Assembly (NCBI RefSeq): GCF_047314965.1
Contig: NZ_JBLBVK010000054.1
Location: forward strand, 124,001 to 188,000
From: JAVJUV01 sp047314965
GTDB lineage: Bacteria; Pseudomonadota; Alphaproteobacteria; Rhodobacterales; Rhodobacteraceae
Reading direction: 5' to 3'
Length of the DNA: 64,000 bases
Below the pieces are notes generated by a model. It did not search any database. It had not been told where the DNA came from and saw only the letters and a program-made list of their open reading frames with translations. The first letter of the stretch is position 1. Each line of letters starts with the position of its first letter. The translations under genes were made by a program, and so were the position numbers. Below are positions 17,813 through 25,894 of this stretch, piece after piece.

Positions 17813-19351
17813 TCATTGGCCCGTTCCTGAGAACTCGAACCAGGCAAGGTCGGGAAGATCTTTTTCCCAGACCCTCAACATTTCTAGCAATTGGTGGGAT
17901 TGCATCGGATCCGTAGAGTAAAACCCTACTTCTCGGTCGCCCAGGAATGCGGTCGGAACCTCAAGATGAAGGGTGCCCAGCCTCTGCCAGCTGCCGGGAA
18001 CTGCGTCTGACAGCCACTTGTCGTATATCATTGCAAACTTCACACCGCGCTCAAGCGCAAGAGGCCCAGCCCACCCGATCGCTGCGCCGGAAGAACGGAG
18101 AGCCAAGGCATCGGAGGATGCAAGCCCCCAAAGGTCCAGCACGAAACTCGGATTGCGCCATGCCACAAATCCGATGTCGTTCACGGCGACCGGGGCCAGA
18201 ACAAACTCCTTGGCAAAGCGAGCCATCTGACCCTGCTGGGCCGCAACTGCCTTAGGGTTCCAAGCGTAAATAGAAAGCGCGTACGGACCATAGGTTAGAA
18301 GGCCACCAAGCAATGCCGCGCCAACAGTCGCTGAACGGAGATTTGAACCCACAGTACCAAGAAGCAACGCCAAAGCCGCAACTAACGAAACCGTGGCATA
18401 GGTTTCATAGCGGTCCATCCAGCCAGTCGAACCGAAAAATAGATGTGCCAAGCCCGCAAGTGCCACCGCAACCGCAAAGTATCCCCGACGGCGGTTGCGG
18501 CGAAACTCTACAAACCCAAGCAACAAAACCACAAGGGATAGTGCCAATAAGAAACGACCACCATAGGTTCCTGCATTTCCAGTGAACCTACTGAAAACAT
18601 TACCGCCTTCAGTGTCTGACAGCTTCGCGACCACAGAATTTGGAAGTGGATCAAGACCTAACGATACCAAAAACGCCGAAAAGACCACAACAGGCAGCAA
18701 CCCCAGCGAGGCAAGTCCAACACCGGCGCCAAAACGACCCAGGATAGTCACCACTCCACCTGCCGCCAGAGCAAGTGCAAGCCCTTCGAGGCGGAGAGCC
18801 GGTGCAACAACGACACCAGCAATCAGTAGCGCATCTATCCTATTCGTCTCTACAAAGCGCCAAAGGCCAAGCACGATTGCAAGGCTCGCCGCCACATGCA
18901 GCATGTTTTCCATGCCGGTAAAGGCTGTCATGTACATGGACAAAGCCAGAGGAGCGACGGCGGCAAAGAGTACACCAAGACGTTCGAACCCTGCACGCGC
19001 CAACGCGAGACCAAATAGCCAAGCGGCGGCGGACAAGCCCACGATATTCCAGATCAAGGGCAACCAACGTTGCCAATGGGTATCCGCGAGCGGGGTCAAA
19101 AGAAGTGGGTAGAGCGGTGACGAAGCCGCCGAAGAATATTCGCCGGCATTCACACCATAACCACCCGCGGCAATCTGCTCCGCCATGGCAAGATGGATAT
19201 AGACGTCATCCAGTGGATACTCGAAAACCCAGCCATTGCGTGAAATCGCAACAGACGTAAATGCAGCAAACACGATCAGCGCACCAATCATGCAGACCAG
19301 TGCCAAACCGGTCTCCCCGCCCCTAGGTCTGTAGGCTGTCACGACGTGCAT
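17813..19351 (-). CDS. multispanning membrane protein, GT-C glycosyltransferase-like
   Basis: 512 residues from ATG 19351, with about ten hydrophobic segments. The first periplasmic loop after helix 1 carries FEYPLDDVYIHLAMAEQIAAGGYGVN, an acidic pair at the position expected for GT-C enzymes using polyprenyl-phosphate sugar donors, and a short soluble C-terminal domain follows. No further motif identifies donor or acceptor. The start lies 8 nt after the pccA stop, so it is read through from pccA; why such a gene sits between pccA and mcm is unclear. The much longer open frame upstream overlaps pccA and is not coding. Confidence 0.65.
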   Translation of the reverse strand: MHVVTAYRPRGGETGLALVCMIGALIVFAAFTSVAISRNGWVFEYPLDDVYIHLAMAEQIAAGGYGVNAGEYSSAASSPLYPLLLTPLADTHWQRWLPLIWNIVGLSAAAWLFGLALARAGFERLGVLFAAVAPLALSMYMTAFTGMENMLHVAASLAIVLGLWRFVETNRIDALLIAGVVVAPALRLEGLALALAAGGVVTILGRFGAGVGLASLGLLPVVVFSAFLVSLGLDPLPNSVVAKLSDTEGGNVFSRFTGNAGTYGGRFLLALSLVVLLLGFVEFRRNRRRGYFAVAVALAGLAHLFFGSTGWMDRYETYATVSLVAALALLLGTVGSNLRSATVGAALLGGLLTYGPYALSIYAWNPKAVAAQQGQMARFAKEFVLAPVAVNDIGFVAWRNPSFVLDLWGLASSDALALRSSGAAIGWAGPLALERGVKFAMIYDKWLSDAVPGSWQRLGTLHLEVPTAFLGDREVGFYSTDPMQSHQLLEMLRVWEKDLPDLAWFEFSGTGQ

Positions 19352-19359
19352 GCCGAGAC

Positions 19360-21360
19360 CTATTCGAACTCCATGATGACATCGTCGACAGCAAGGCTCT
19401 GGCCTGCAGTCGCATTGATCTTCTTCACCGTGGCCTTTTTCTCGGCTCGAAGTATGTTTTCCATCTTCATCGCCTCGACAGTGCAAAGCGCTTGGCCTTC
19501 CTGCACTTCCTGTCGTTCCTCGACATCGATTTTGACGATCAGGCCCGGCATCGGGCAAAGGAGCATCTTGGATGTATCCGGCGGTGTCTTCTCGGGCATG
19601 CGCGCCGCCAGTTCGGCTTGCCGCGGCGTACGGATCGTGACCGTAAGGTCAGCTCCACGATAGCGGATTCGATAGCCAGATGTACGCCGTTCGACTTTCA
19701 GGATAAGCGGCTTGCCCCCCACGTCCAGGCGAGCAAGCGTGTCTCCAGGTGTCCAGTCGCTTTCGATCCGATAGGATTTCCCATCGCCGAAGATGACATC
19801 CGACCCTTGCCGGTCAGCGCTCATTGTCAATGCGAAGTCTTGGCCTTGAAGCGTTACTATCCAATCAGCACCCACCCGCCGCTCGTGGTTGTCCATCCGT
19901 CCAGAAATCCGGCTGCGGCGGATTTCGGCGACCCGGTGCATAGCAGCCGCCGATGCGGCAATCCTGCGCAATGCTGCATCATTCAAGGTCACGCCCTCAA
20001 ATCCCTCGGGATATTCCTCGGCAATGAACGCCGTAGTCATTTCGCCCGAATTGAATTTCGGGTGATCCATCACCGCGGCGAGGAAGGGAAGGTTGTGTCC
20101 AATGCCTTCAAGTTCAAACGCGTCCAGCGCACTGCGCATTTCCTCAATGGCTTCTGCCCGGCTAGGTGCCCAAGTGCAAAGTTTGGCGATCATGGGGTCG
20201 TAGTACATCGAGATCTCGCCACCTTCGAACACGCCCGTATCGTTCCGCACGGCACGCGACTTTTCGGCGATCTCTTCTGGCGGACGGTAGCGCGAGAGTC
20301 GACCGATTGAAGGCAGGAAACCACGATAGGGATCTTCGGCGTAAAGGCGGTTTTCGATTGCCCAACCGTTGATACCGACATCCGATTGTTTGATCGTGAG
20401 CTTCTCACCGGCTGCAACACGGATCATCTGTTCCACCAGATCGACACCGGTAATCAATTCCGTAACCGGATGCTCTACCTGAAGTCGCGTATTCATCTCG
20501 AGAAAATAGAAGTTCTTCTCACCATCCACGATAAACTCGACTGTGCCGGCGCTGGAATATCCAACCGCGTGGGCCAAAGCGAGAGATTGCTCACCCATTG
20601 CTTTGCGGGTGGCCTCGTCGAGGAAAGGCGACGGTGCCTCTTCCACGACCTTTTGGTTCCGACGCTGGATTGAGCACTCCCGTTCGTTGAGATAGACACC
20701 ATTGCCGTGGCTGTCGCATAGCACCTGAATCTCGATGTGGCGTGGTTGAGTCACGAACTTTTCGATAAAGATCCGGTCGTCGCCAAAACTCGAGGCTGCT
20801 TCGTTCTTAGACGACTGGTAGCCTTGCCGCGCTTCCTCGTCGTTCCATGCAATACGCATGCCCTTGCCCCCGCCGCCGGCGCTGGCCTTGATCATCACCG
20901 GATAGCCGATGTCATTTGAGATCTTTACTGCCTCATCGGCGTTCTCAATCAGGCCCATGTAACCAGGAACGGTCGAGACATTTGCATCCTGAGCGATCTT
21001 CTTCGAGGTAATCTTGTCACCCATCGCTTCAATCGCGCCCTTTGGAGGACCGATGAAGGCAACGCCTTCCGCCTCCAAGGCCTCGGCGAATTTTGGGTTT
21101 TCCGAAAGAAATCCATAGCCGGGATGAACGGCCTCTGCTCCAGTCTTGCGGATCGCCTCCATAACCTTGTCGATAACGATATACGACTGGTTCGCCGGTG
21201 GCGGGCCAATGTGGACAGCCTCATCGGCCATTTTTACATGGAGCGCGCCTTCATCGGCATCAGAATAGATGGCGACAGTTTCGATACCCATCTTGCGTGC
21301 AGTCTTGATAACACGGCACGCGATCTCACCGCGGTTTGCGATCAGGATTTTCTTGAACAT
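19360..21360 (-). CDS. pccA: propionyl-CoA carboxylase, alpha (biotin) subunit
   Basis: 666 residues, typical for PccA. Biotin carboxylase domain at 1-450 (FKKILIANRGEIACRVIKTAR, the ATP-grasp loop ASAGGGGKGMRIAW, FLEMNTRLQVEHPVTE), a BT linker domain at about 455-590, and a biotin carrier domain at the end with EAMKMENIL, the biotinylated lysine being K632. With PccB it converts propionyl-CoA, bicarbonate and ATP to methylmalonyl-CoA. It follows the small lipoprotein gene and its terminator on the same strand. It may be read with pccB or from its own promoter in the short gap. Confidence 0.96.
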   Translation of the reverse strand: MFKKILIANRGEIACRVIKTARKMGIETVAIYSDADEGALHVKMADEAVHIGPPPANQSYIVIDKVMEAIRKTGAEAVHPGYGFLSENPKFAEALEAEGVAFIGPPKGAIEAMGDKITSKKIAQDANVSTVPGYMGLIENADEAVKISNDIGYPVMIKASAGGGGKGMRIAWNDEEARQGYQSSKNEAASSFGDDRIFIEKFVTQPRHIEIQVLCDSHGNGVYLNERECSIQRRNQKVVEEAPSPFLDEATRKAMGEQSLALAHAVGYSSAGTVEFIVDGEKNFYFLEMNTRLQVEHPVTELITGVDLVEQMIRVAAGEKLTIKQSDVGINGWAIENRLYAEDPYRGFLPSIGRLSRYRPPEEIAEKSRAVRNDTGVFEGGEISMYYDPMIAKLCTWAPSRAEAIEEMRSALDAFELEGIGHNLPFLAAVMDHPKFNSGEMTTAFIAEEYPEGFEGVTLNDAALRRIAASAAAMHRVAEIRRSRISGRMDNHERRVGADWIVTLQGQDFALTMSADRQGSDVIFGDGKSYRIESDWTPGDTLARLDVGGKPLILKVERRTSGYRIRYRGADLTVTIRTPRQAELAARMPEKTPPDTSKMLLCPMPGLIVKIDVEERQEVQEGQALCTVEAMKMENILRAEKKATVKKINATAGQSLAVDDVIMEFE

Positions 21361-21394
21361 TGTCCCCTCCGATGCCCTTGGTTCCTGGGCGCTG

Positions 21395-21434
21395 AAAAAA
21401 CAGGGGCTGTCCCGGAAAAACCCGGGACAACCCC
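21395..21434 (-). terminator. intrinsic terminator between the 64-codon lipoprotein gene and pccA
   Basis: Read on the minus strand, GGGGTTGTCCCGG and CCGGGACAGCCCC form a 13-bp stem (one G-U pair) around a short loop (positions 21403-21415 paired with 21422-21434). It is followed by TGTTTTTT (complement of 21395-21402). This is a textbook rho-independent terminator, 38 nt after the stop of the lipoprotein gene and 34 nt before pccA. It implies that pccA transcription is either attenuated here or restarts in the short interval. Confidence 0.85.
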
Positions 21435-21471
21435 TTTGAGCCGTATTCTGGGCGTCCGGATGGACGCTTGC

Positions 21472-21666
21472 TCAGATGTCGTTTGCGAGAGCGCCGGCAG
21501 TTGCGCCGATTGCGGCTCCAGTGATGCACTCACCGTCTTGATATATCTCGCCGGCAGCGCAACCAATGGCGCCACCAATAAGCGCGCGCTCAAGGTCGCT
21601 GCCGCTGTTGCAGCCGGCCAGTCCAAGTATGGCCGCTGCTGCAAGGAAAGAAATTTTCTTCTGCAT
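21472..21666 (-). CDS. 64-residue glycine-zipper lipoprotein
   Basis: MQKKISFLAAAAILGLAGC is a lipoprotein signal with lipobox LAGC (lipid-modified Cys at residue 19). The mature part has ALIGGAIGCAAGEIYQDGEC and ITGAAIGATAGALAND, two Gly/Ala-rich glycine-zipper-like segments around a pair of cysteines that could form a disulfide. It is probably anchored in the outer membrane facing the periplasm. AGAGG lies shortly before the ATG and an intrinsic terminator follows the stop. No known function; it is one of three small genes between pccB and pccA. Confidence 0.8.
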   Translation of the reverse strand: MQKKISFLAAAAILGLAGCNSGSDLERALIGGAIGCAAGEIYQDGECITGAAIGATAGALANDI

Positions 21667-21997
21667 GTCTGTTTGCCTCTGCGTTGAAGGGCACCGCGCC
21701 CCTCTCCGACAAAGACATTACATGAATACAATTCGACAAGAGTGATCTGGATCAAGCTGCCGAAATCGGCAATGCACCGCTTAGCCGACAAGGGGAAGGA
21801 TGACCTAGCTCGGGGGTTTGAGCCAGGCCATCCAGAAGGGGAAGGGTAACAGTTTTGACAATACGAGGCGCATCGCGTGTTGGAGGGAAGCACCTCGCGC
21901 ATCAAGATGCCGCCAAAGAAGTCGCTAATAAAGCAGAAGCTCCAGCCCCCCTCCAAACAGGCGCTTATTTGCCTGATTTTGAGCCAAGCAGGCAAAA
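21667..21997. other. 331-bp gap between the small lipoprotein and 119-codon genes
   Basis: No gene found in this space. At 21968-21996, directly after the stop of the 119-codon gene, TTTGCCTG and CAGGCAAA form an 8-bp inverted repeat around 13 bases. It lacks a T-run, so it may be a weak terminator or an mRNA-end structure. The remainder should hold the promoter of the 64-codon lipoprotein gene, but I see no clear -35/-10 pair. Confidence 0.4.
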
Positions 21998-22357
21998 TCA
22001 TGCCACCCAACTCCCGTCAAATGCGTCTGGAAACGCAGCACGGGCCCTTGCCTCGTCGATCCTCAAGAGAGCCTCGTAACTTTCCGGGTCAAAAGGCTCT
22101 TCGGCAGCAATCACCTCGCGTCCAAAAAGCCAACTCAGCCGTCCAGCGTCGAGATTTCCACGTTCAAAAGGGGCTTCGCCGAAATAATCCCACAAGCATG
22201 CAAGAAACGCTGCGTCGGCATTCCTGTCGACCGCTTTGCGATCTGCATAACGCTCACGCCGCACCAACGGGGTTGGCCCCTTAGGATTGGCTCGGCGAAT
22301 GGTGAATTGAAAATCAGTGCCGGGAAAACGGCCGGGAAAGCCCTTATATTTCAACAT
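21998..22357 (-). CDS. conserved hypothetical protein, 119 residues
   Basis: A basic N-terminal half (MLKYKGFPGRFPGTDFQFTIRRANPKG) is followed by an acidic helical C-terminal half (FLACLWDYFGEAPFERGNLD, RIDEARARAAFPDAF). No signal peptide, membrane segment or catalytic motif was seen, so it is presumably cytosolic. Codon use matches the neighbours. A gene of this type is, in my recollection, regularly found between pccB and pccA in roseobacters, which suggests a role linked to that block, but I cannot name one. Confidence 0.65.
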   Translation of the reverse strand: MLKYKGFPGRFPGTDFQFTIRRANPKGPTPLVRRERYADRKAVDRNADAAFLACLWDYFGEAPFERGNLDAGRLSWLFGREVIAAEEPFDPESYEALLRIDEARARAAFPDAFDGSWVA

Positions 22358-22388
22358 CGCGAGCCTCCCGAAGGCTCGGCACGGTGTT

Positions 22389-22414
22389 GTCGGGTGCGCA
22401 TCGGCGCACCCGAC
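22389..22414. terminator. perfect hairpin after the 41-codon lipoprotein gene
   Basis: GTCGGGTGCGC-ATCG-GCGCACCCGAC: an 11-bp perfect stem with a 4-base loop, 12 nt beyond the stop of the 41-codon gene and 31 nt before the 119-codon gene. On the minus strand no T-run follows, so it may protect or stabilise the upstream mRNA end or terminate inefficiently. Read on the plus strand it is also without a T-run. Confidence 0.5.
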
Positions 22415-22426
22415 TGCTCTGAAAAA

Positions 22427-22552
22427 TCAGAACTTGGACATGGGAGCTTCTTCCATGACCGGCTCAACCACGACGACCTCTTCCTGCTGAGCGCAGGCAG
22501 CGGCGATGGTAAGAAGGCCAAAGGCCAGAAGAGTTTTGAGGGTGTTGGACAT
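22427..22552 (-). CDS. 41-residue lipoprotein
   Basis: MSNTLKTLLAFGLLTIAAAC is a lipoprotein signal with lipobox AAAC (Cys 20). The mature peptide is only about 22 residues: AQQEEVVVVEPVMEEAPMSKF, acidic with a run of four valines. A ribosome site (GGAGGCAG) lies 4-11 nt upstream of the ATG, and a strong hairpin follows the stop. Such mini-lipoproteins are easily missed by annotation; function unknown. It lies downstream of pccB but about 340 bp away, so it probably has its own promoter. Confidence 0.75.
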   Translation of the reverse strand: MSNTLKTLLAFGLLTIAAACAQQEEVVVVEPVMEEAPMSKF

Positions 22553-22894
22553 GTCTGCCTCCTTCGTTCGTCAAGCGCCGTGTTATCCGCACGGCAACTA
22601 GGATTTATCCGCACGCCAGAAACGACGCACAGCTCAAAGCTACCTGACCGCAACGACTTGCCAAGAATAGGCAAATTGTTTTCGGCAAGAAGCTTGACAG
22701 CATTGTAGCCTAGTTCTTTTCGAGCGACCACAGTCGTTTGTTTGCCAATTCGCCAAAGTTTGTGACCTGAAAGACTCAGATTCCACCTACTTACACCGCG
22801 GCAGGCGAAAACACGCCCGCTCCTCAGCAGACCATGCGGCATGTCATCAGCGAAATTGGCCAAGCCCATCATGGATTCTCCAACGGCAATCTGC
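22553..22894. other. 342-bp gap upstream of the 41-codon gene, with TTGCC/GGCAA repeats
   Basis: No gene found. At 22656-22690 there is ACTTGCCAAG, then GGCAAATTG, then CGGCAAG: several half-sites similar to those in the PccR-like dyads, including a TTGCC-N7-GGCAA inverted repeat. The ACTTGCCAAG word also occurs before pccR (25834-25843). It may be a regulatory site for the small genes. A 173-codon open frame crossing this gap overlaps the real genes and has no coding character. Confidence 0.35.
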
Positions 22895-24427
22895 TCAAAG
22901 CGGGATATTGTCGTGCTTCTTCCATGGGTTGCTCAGCTTCTTGGTTCGAAGCGATGCGAACGCACGGCAAACACGTTTACGCGTTGAGTGAGGCATGATC
23001 ACCTCATCGATGAACCCGCGTTCAGCTGCACGGAAAGGATTGGCAAAATTTGTTTCGTATTCCGCTGTGCGCTCTGCAATCTTTGCTGGATCGCCTAGCT
23101 CGGAACGATAGAGGATTTCGGTTGCGCCCTTGGCTCCCATGACAGCTATCTGGGCGGTTGGCCAAGCATAGTTGAAGTCTCCACGAAGGTGCTTGGAAGA
23201 CATCACATCATAGGCACCACCATAAGCCTTGCGTGTAATCAACGTGACCTTTGGAACAGTTGCCTCTCCGTAGGCAAAGAGAAGCTTGGCGCCATGTTTA
23301 ATAACACCGCCGTATTCCTGTGAGGTTCCGGGAAGGAAACCAGGTACGTCAACTAGGGTCAGAATGGGAATTTCGAAGGCATCGCAAAAACGCACGAACC
23401 GAGCGGCCTTGCGGCTTGAATCAATATCCAGAACCCCCGCCAGAACCATTGGTTGGTTTGCAACAACTCCGACCGTGGACCCCTCAAGACGTATGAATCC
23501 CGTGACAATGTTCCCGGCAAAATTTTCCTGAATCTCGAAGAAATCCCCCTCATCAGCGACCTTGCGGATCAATTCCTTCATATCGTATGGCTGGTTGGGA
23601 TTGCTCGGGATCAATGTATCGAGGCTGTCCTCGATGCGGTTGGGATCATCGAAGAACGGACGTACCGGTGCTTTTTCGCGGTTCGATGACGGAAGGAAGT
23701 CTACCAACCTCCGGATCTCGGCAAGCGCCTCCACATCGTCCCTGAATGCTCCATCTGCGACTGAGCTTTTCTTGGTATGCGTTGCCGCCCCACCCAACTC
23801 TTCGGCAGTCACGACTTCGTTGGTTACGGTCTTGACCACGTCCGGCCCGGTAACGAACATGTACGAACTGTCCTGCACCATGAAGATAAAGTCCGTCATC
23901 GCTGGCGAGTAGACCGCTCCGCCTGCGCAGGGCCCCATAATGACGCTGATCTGCGGCACCACTCCGCTGGCCATAATATTACGCTGAAATACCTCAGCAT
24001 AGCCTGCAAGAGACGCGACACCTTCCTGAATTCGCGCGCCGCCGGAGTCATTCAGTCCGACAACTGGCGCTCCATTCTGCATTGCCATATCCATGATCTT
24101 GCAGATCTTCTGGGCGTGGGTCTCCGACAAGGAACCGCCGAAAACGGTGAAGTCCTGACTGAAGACATAGATCTTCCTACCGTTGACCGTCCCCCAACCA
24201 GTCACTACGCCATCACCTGCAGGCTTGCTATCGGCCATCGAGAAATCAGTCGCCCGATGAGTGACGAACATGTCGAATTCTTCAAAGGAGCCTTCGTCCA
24301 ACAAAAGCTCTATACGCTCTCGAGCAGTTAGTTTGCCCTTCGCATGCTGTGCGGCAATCCTCTTCTCTCCGCCTCCAGCACGCGCCTCAGCACGGCGCCG
24401 CTCCAGTTCCTGCAGAATATCGGACAT
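22895..24427 (-). CDS. pccB: propionyl-CoA carboxylase, beta (carboxyltransferase) subunit
   Basis: 510 residues, typical length. Carboxyltransferase N-half with GKLTARERIELLLDEGSFEEFD, VVGLNDSGGARIQEGV and MGPCAGGAVYSPAMTDFIFMV; C-half with LVDVPGFLPGTSQEYGG, GAKLLFAYGEATVPKVTLITRKAYGGAYDVM and a C-terminal KKHDNIPL. It transfers the carboxyl group from biotin (PccA) to propionyl-CoA. GGAGCAATAAGG precedes the ATG. A TTTGCAAA-type dyad lies about 70-80 nt before the start. pccA is about 1.5 kb downstream on the same strand, behind three small genes. Confidence 0.96.
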   Translation of the reverse strand: MSDILQELERRRAEARAGGGEKRIAAQHAKGKLTARERIELLLDEGSFEEFDMFVTHRATDFSMADSKPAGDGVVTGWGTVNGRKIYVFSQDFTVFGGSLSETHAQKICKIMDMAMQNGAPVVGLNDSGGARIQEGVASLAGYAEVFQRNIMASGVVPQISVIMGPCAGGAVYSPAMTDFIFMVQDSSYMFVTGPDVVKTVTNEVVTAEELGGAATHTKKSSVADGAFRDDVEALAEIRRLVDFLPSSNREKAPVRPFFDDPNRIEDSLDTLIPSNPNQPYDMKELIRKVADEGDFFEIQENFAGNIVTGFIRLEGSTVGVVANQPMVLAGVLDIDSSRKAARFVRFCDAFEIPILTLVDVPGFLPGTSQEYGGVIKHGAKLLFAYGEATVPKVTLITRKAYGGAYDVMSSKHLRGDFNYAWPTAQIAVMGAKGATEILYRSELGDPAKIAERTAEYETNFANPFRAAERGFIDEVIMPHSTRKRVCRAFASLRTKKLSNPWKKHDNIPL

Positions 24428-24493
24428 CCTTATTGCTCCTTCCCCGCTTTACATTGCGCACTACCGCGACACCGCCGTACGTCAAAGAGAATT

Positions 24494-24520
24494 TTGGCAA
24501 ATTTGCAAATTATGCGAAAA
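24494..24520. promoter_or_regulatory. PccR-type operator between pccB and the MFS gene
   Basis: TTGGCAAATTTGCAAATT contains the perfect 10-bp palindrome GCAAATTTGC (24497-24506), followed by a further degenerate half-site TATGCGAA (24511-24518). On the minus strand TTGACG (24485-24480), a possible -35 hexamer of pccB, begins 11 bp downstream, which would suit an activator bound just upstream of RNA polymerase; I see no good -10. The same core occurs before pccR. PccR recognition of TTTGCAAA repeats is known from Rhodobacter sphaeroides; its use here is inferred. Confidence 0.65.
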
Positions 24521-24604
24521 GCAAAATCCATTTTCTGCAAATTATCTAACTGTGCGATCACGCACACCGTTCTACGTATAGACAGCGCACGAACCCGGAT
24601 CTAA

Positions 24605-25831
24605 GTGTCGGACATGAGCTCAACTTCTGCGGTTCGATTTCTCGACCGAACCACTCCACCTCATATACTCACGCTTGTTCTTATGGCCGGCATCGCGGCA
24701 ATGAACATGAGTGCTTTTCTCCCTTCCTTGCCGGGAATGGCGGAGTACTTCGGCACAGAGTACGAAGTGATGCAGTTATCTGTCTCGTTGTACCTAGCGG
24801 TAAACGCCCTCCTACAGCTCTTCATTGGCCCAGTTGCAGACCGCTTTGGTCGGCGCGTGACAACGCTTACTTGCCTGTCAATTTTCGTCGTGGCGACACT
24901 CGGCTGCATAATGGCAACCTCCGTCGAGGCCTTCCTGTTCTTCCGAATGCTTCAGGGCGTGGTTGCTGTGGGGCTTGTGCTTTCTCGAGCCATAGTACGT
25001 GACATCGTCCCCCAGAACGAAGCAGCATCGATGATCGGCTATGTAACAATGGGAATGGCCCTTGTCCCAATGGTCGCGCCAATGATCGGTGGAGCGTTGG
25101 ATGCAGCTTTCGACTGGCATGCGACATTCATTTTTCTTTTGGCTGGAGGCATAGGAGTTCTGGCATTGTGCTGGGCTGACCAGGGCGAGACATTCGCAGG
25201 GTCCGGCATGAATTTCCGGGACCAGTTTCGCGAGTATCCGGAGCTTCTCAGGTCACGGAGATTCTGGGGATATGTCTTCTCCGCCGCCTTCGCCTCAGGA
25301 GCATTTTTCGCGTTCTTGGGTGGGGCACCATGGGTCGCGTCAAACGTCTACGGCTTATCATCATTTGAAGCAGGCATTGGTTTTGGGGCACCGGCCATAG
25401 GATACGCCATAGGGAATGGGATATCCGGAAGATTTTCAGTCAGGTTTGGCGTCAACTGGATGGTTCGGACCGGAGCGACTATTGCCGCAACAGGACTTTG
25501 CGCTGCAACGCTGCTGGCGATCATCGGCATAGACACGCCCATTGTCTTCTTCGGATTCTGTACTTTCGTCGGACTTGGCAATGGCATGGTAATCCCCAAC
25601 GCCAGTGCGGGGATGCTGTCGGTGCGCCCACACTTGGCTGGTACAGCATCCGGACTCGGCAGTTTCTTTATGATCGGCGGCGGCGCAGCATTGTCAGTGG
25701 TCGCTGGAACTGTCCTGAAATTTGGGGGAGGGAGCCTTCCGCTGCTCATCCTGATGACGACGTCAGTTCTTTTCGGACTTGCAGCAGTTCTCTACGTGAT
25801 CCATCGCGAAAACGAACTTCAATCCGCCTGA
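24605..25831 (+). CDS. Bcr/CflA-type MFS efflux transporter
   Basis: 408 residues with about 12 hydrophobic segments. The Bcr/CflA features are visible: FLPSLPGMAEYFGTEYEVMQLSVSLYL, the MFS loop motif GPVADRFGRRVTTL, and RMLQGVVAVGLVLSRAIVRD. It exports drugs or small metabolites across the inner membrane; the substrate is unknown. The start is either GTG 24605 or the ATG three codons later. It diverges from pccB across the operator and is followed by pccR on the same strand, so it may be in the PccR regulon. Confidence 0.85.
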   Translation: MSDMSSTSAVRFLDRTTPPHILTLVLMAGIAAMNMSAFLPSLPGMAEYFGTEYEVMQLSVSLYLAVNALLQLFIGPVADRFGRRVTTLTCLSIFVVATLGCIMATSVEAFLFFRMLQGVVAVGLVLSRAIVRDIVPQNEAASMIGYVTMGMALVPMVAPMIGGALDAAFDWHATFIFLLAGGIGVLALCWADQGETFAGSGMNFRDQFREYPELLRSRRFWGYVFSAAFASGAFFAFLGGAPWVASNVYGLSSFEAGIGFGAPAIGYAIGNGISGRFSVRFGVNWMVRTGATIAATGLCAATLLAIIGIDTPIVFFGFCTFVGLGNGMVIPNASAGMLSVRPHLAGTASGLGSFFMIGGGAALSVVAGTVLKFGGGSLPLLILMTTSVLFGLAAVLYVIHRENELQSA

Positions 25832-25866
25832 CAACTTGCCAAGTTAAGCAAAACCTTGGAATCTGG

Positions 25867-25882
25867 TTTGCAAATTTGCGAG
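25867..25882. promoter_or_regulatory. PccR-type operator in front of pccR
   Basis: TTTGCAAATTTGCGAG, with the same perfect palindrome GCAAATTTGC (25870-25879) as before pccB, lies 15-25 nt before the pccR ATG and just upstream of its GGAG ribosome site. A second dyad, AACTTG-C-CAAGTT, lies at 25833-25845. The position over the start region suggests negative autoregulation. Confidence 0.6.
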
Positions 25883-25894
25883 CTGGAGCATTCC

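Noticed and set aside
17813..19558. longer N-terminus of the GT-C-like protein
   Set aside because: The extra 69 residues lie inside the pccA 3' end and are Arg/Cys-rich shadow sequence.
22351..22872. 173-codon minus-strand frame
   Set aside because: It overlaps the 41-codon lipoprotein gene in another frame and has no protein-like features.
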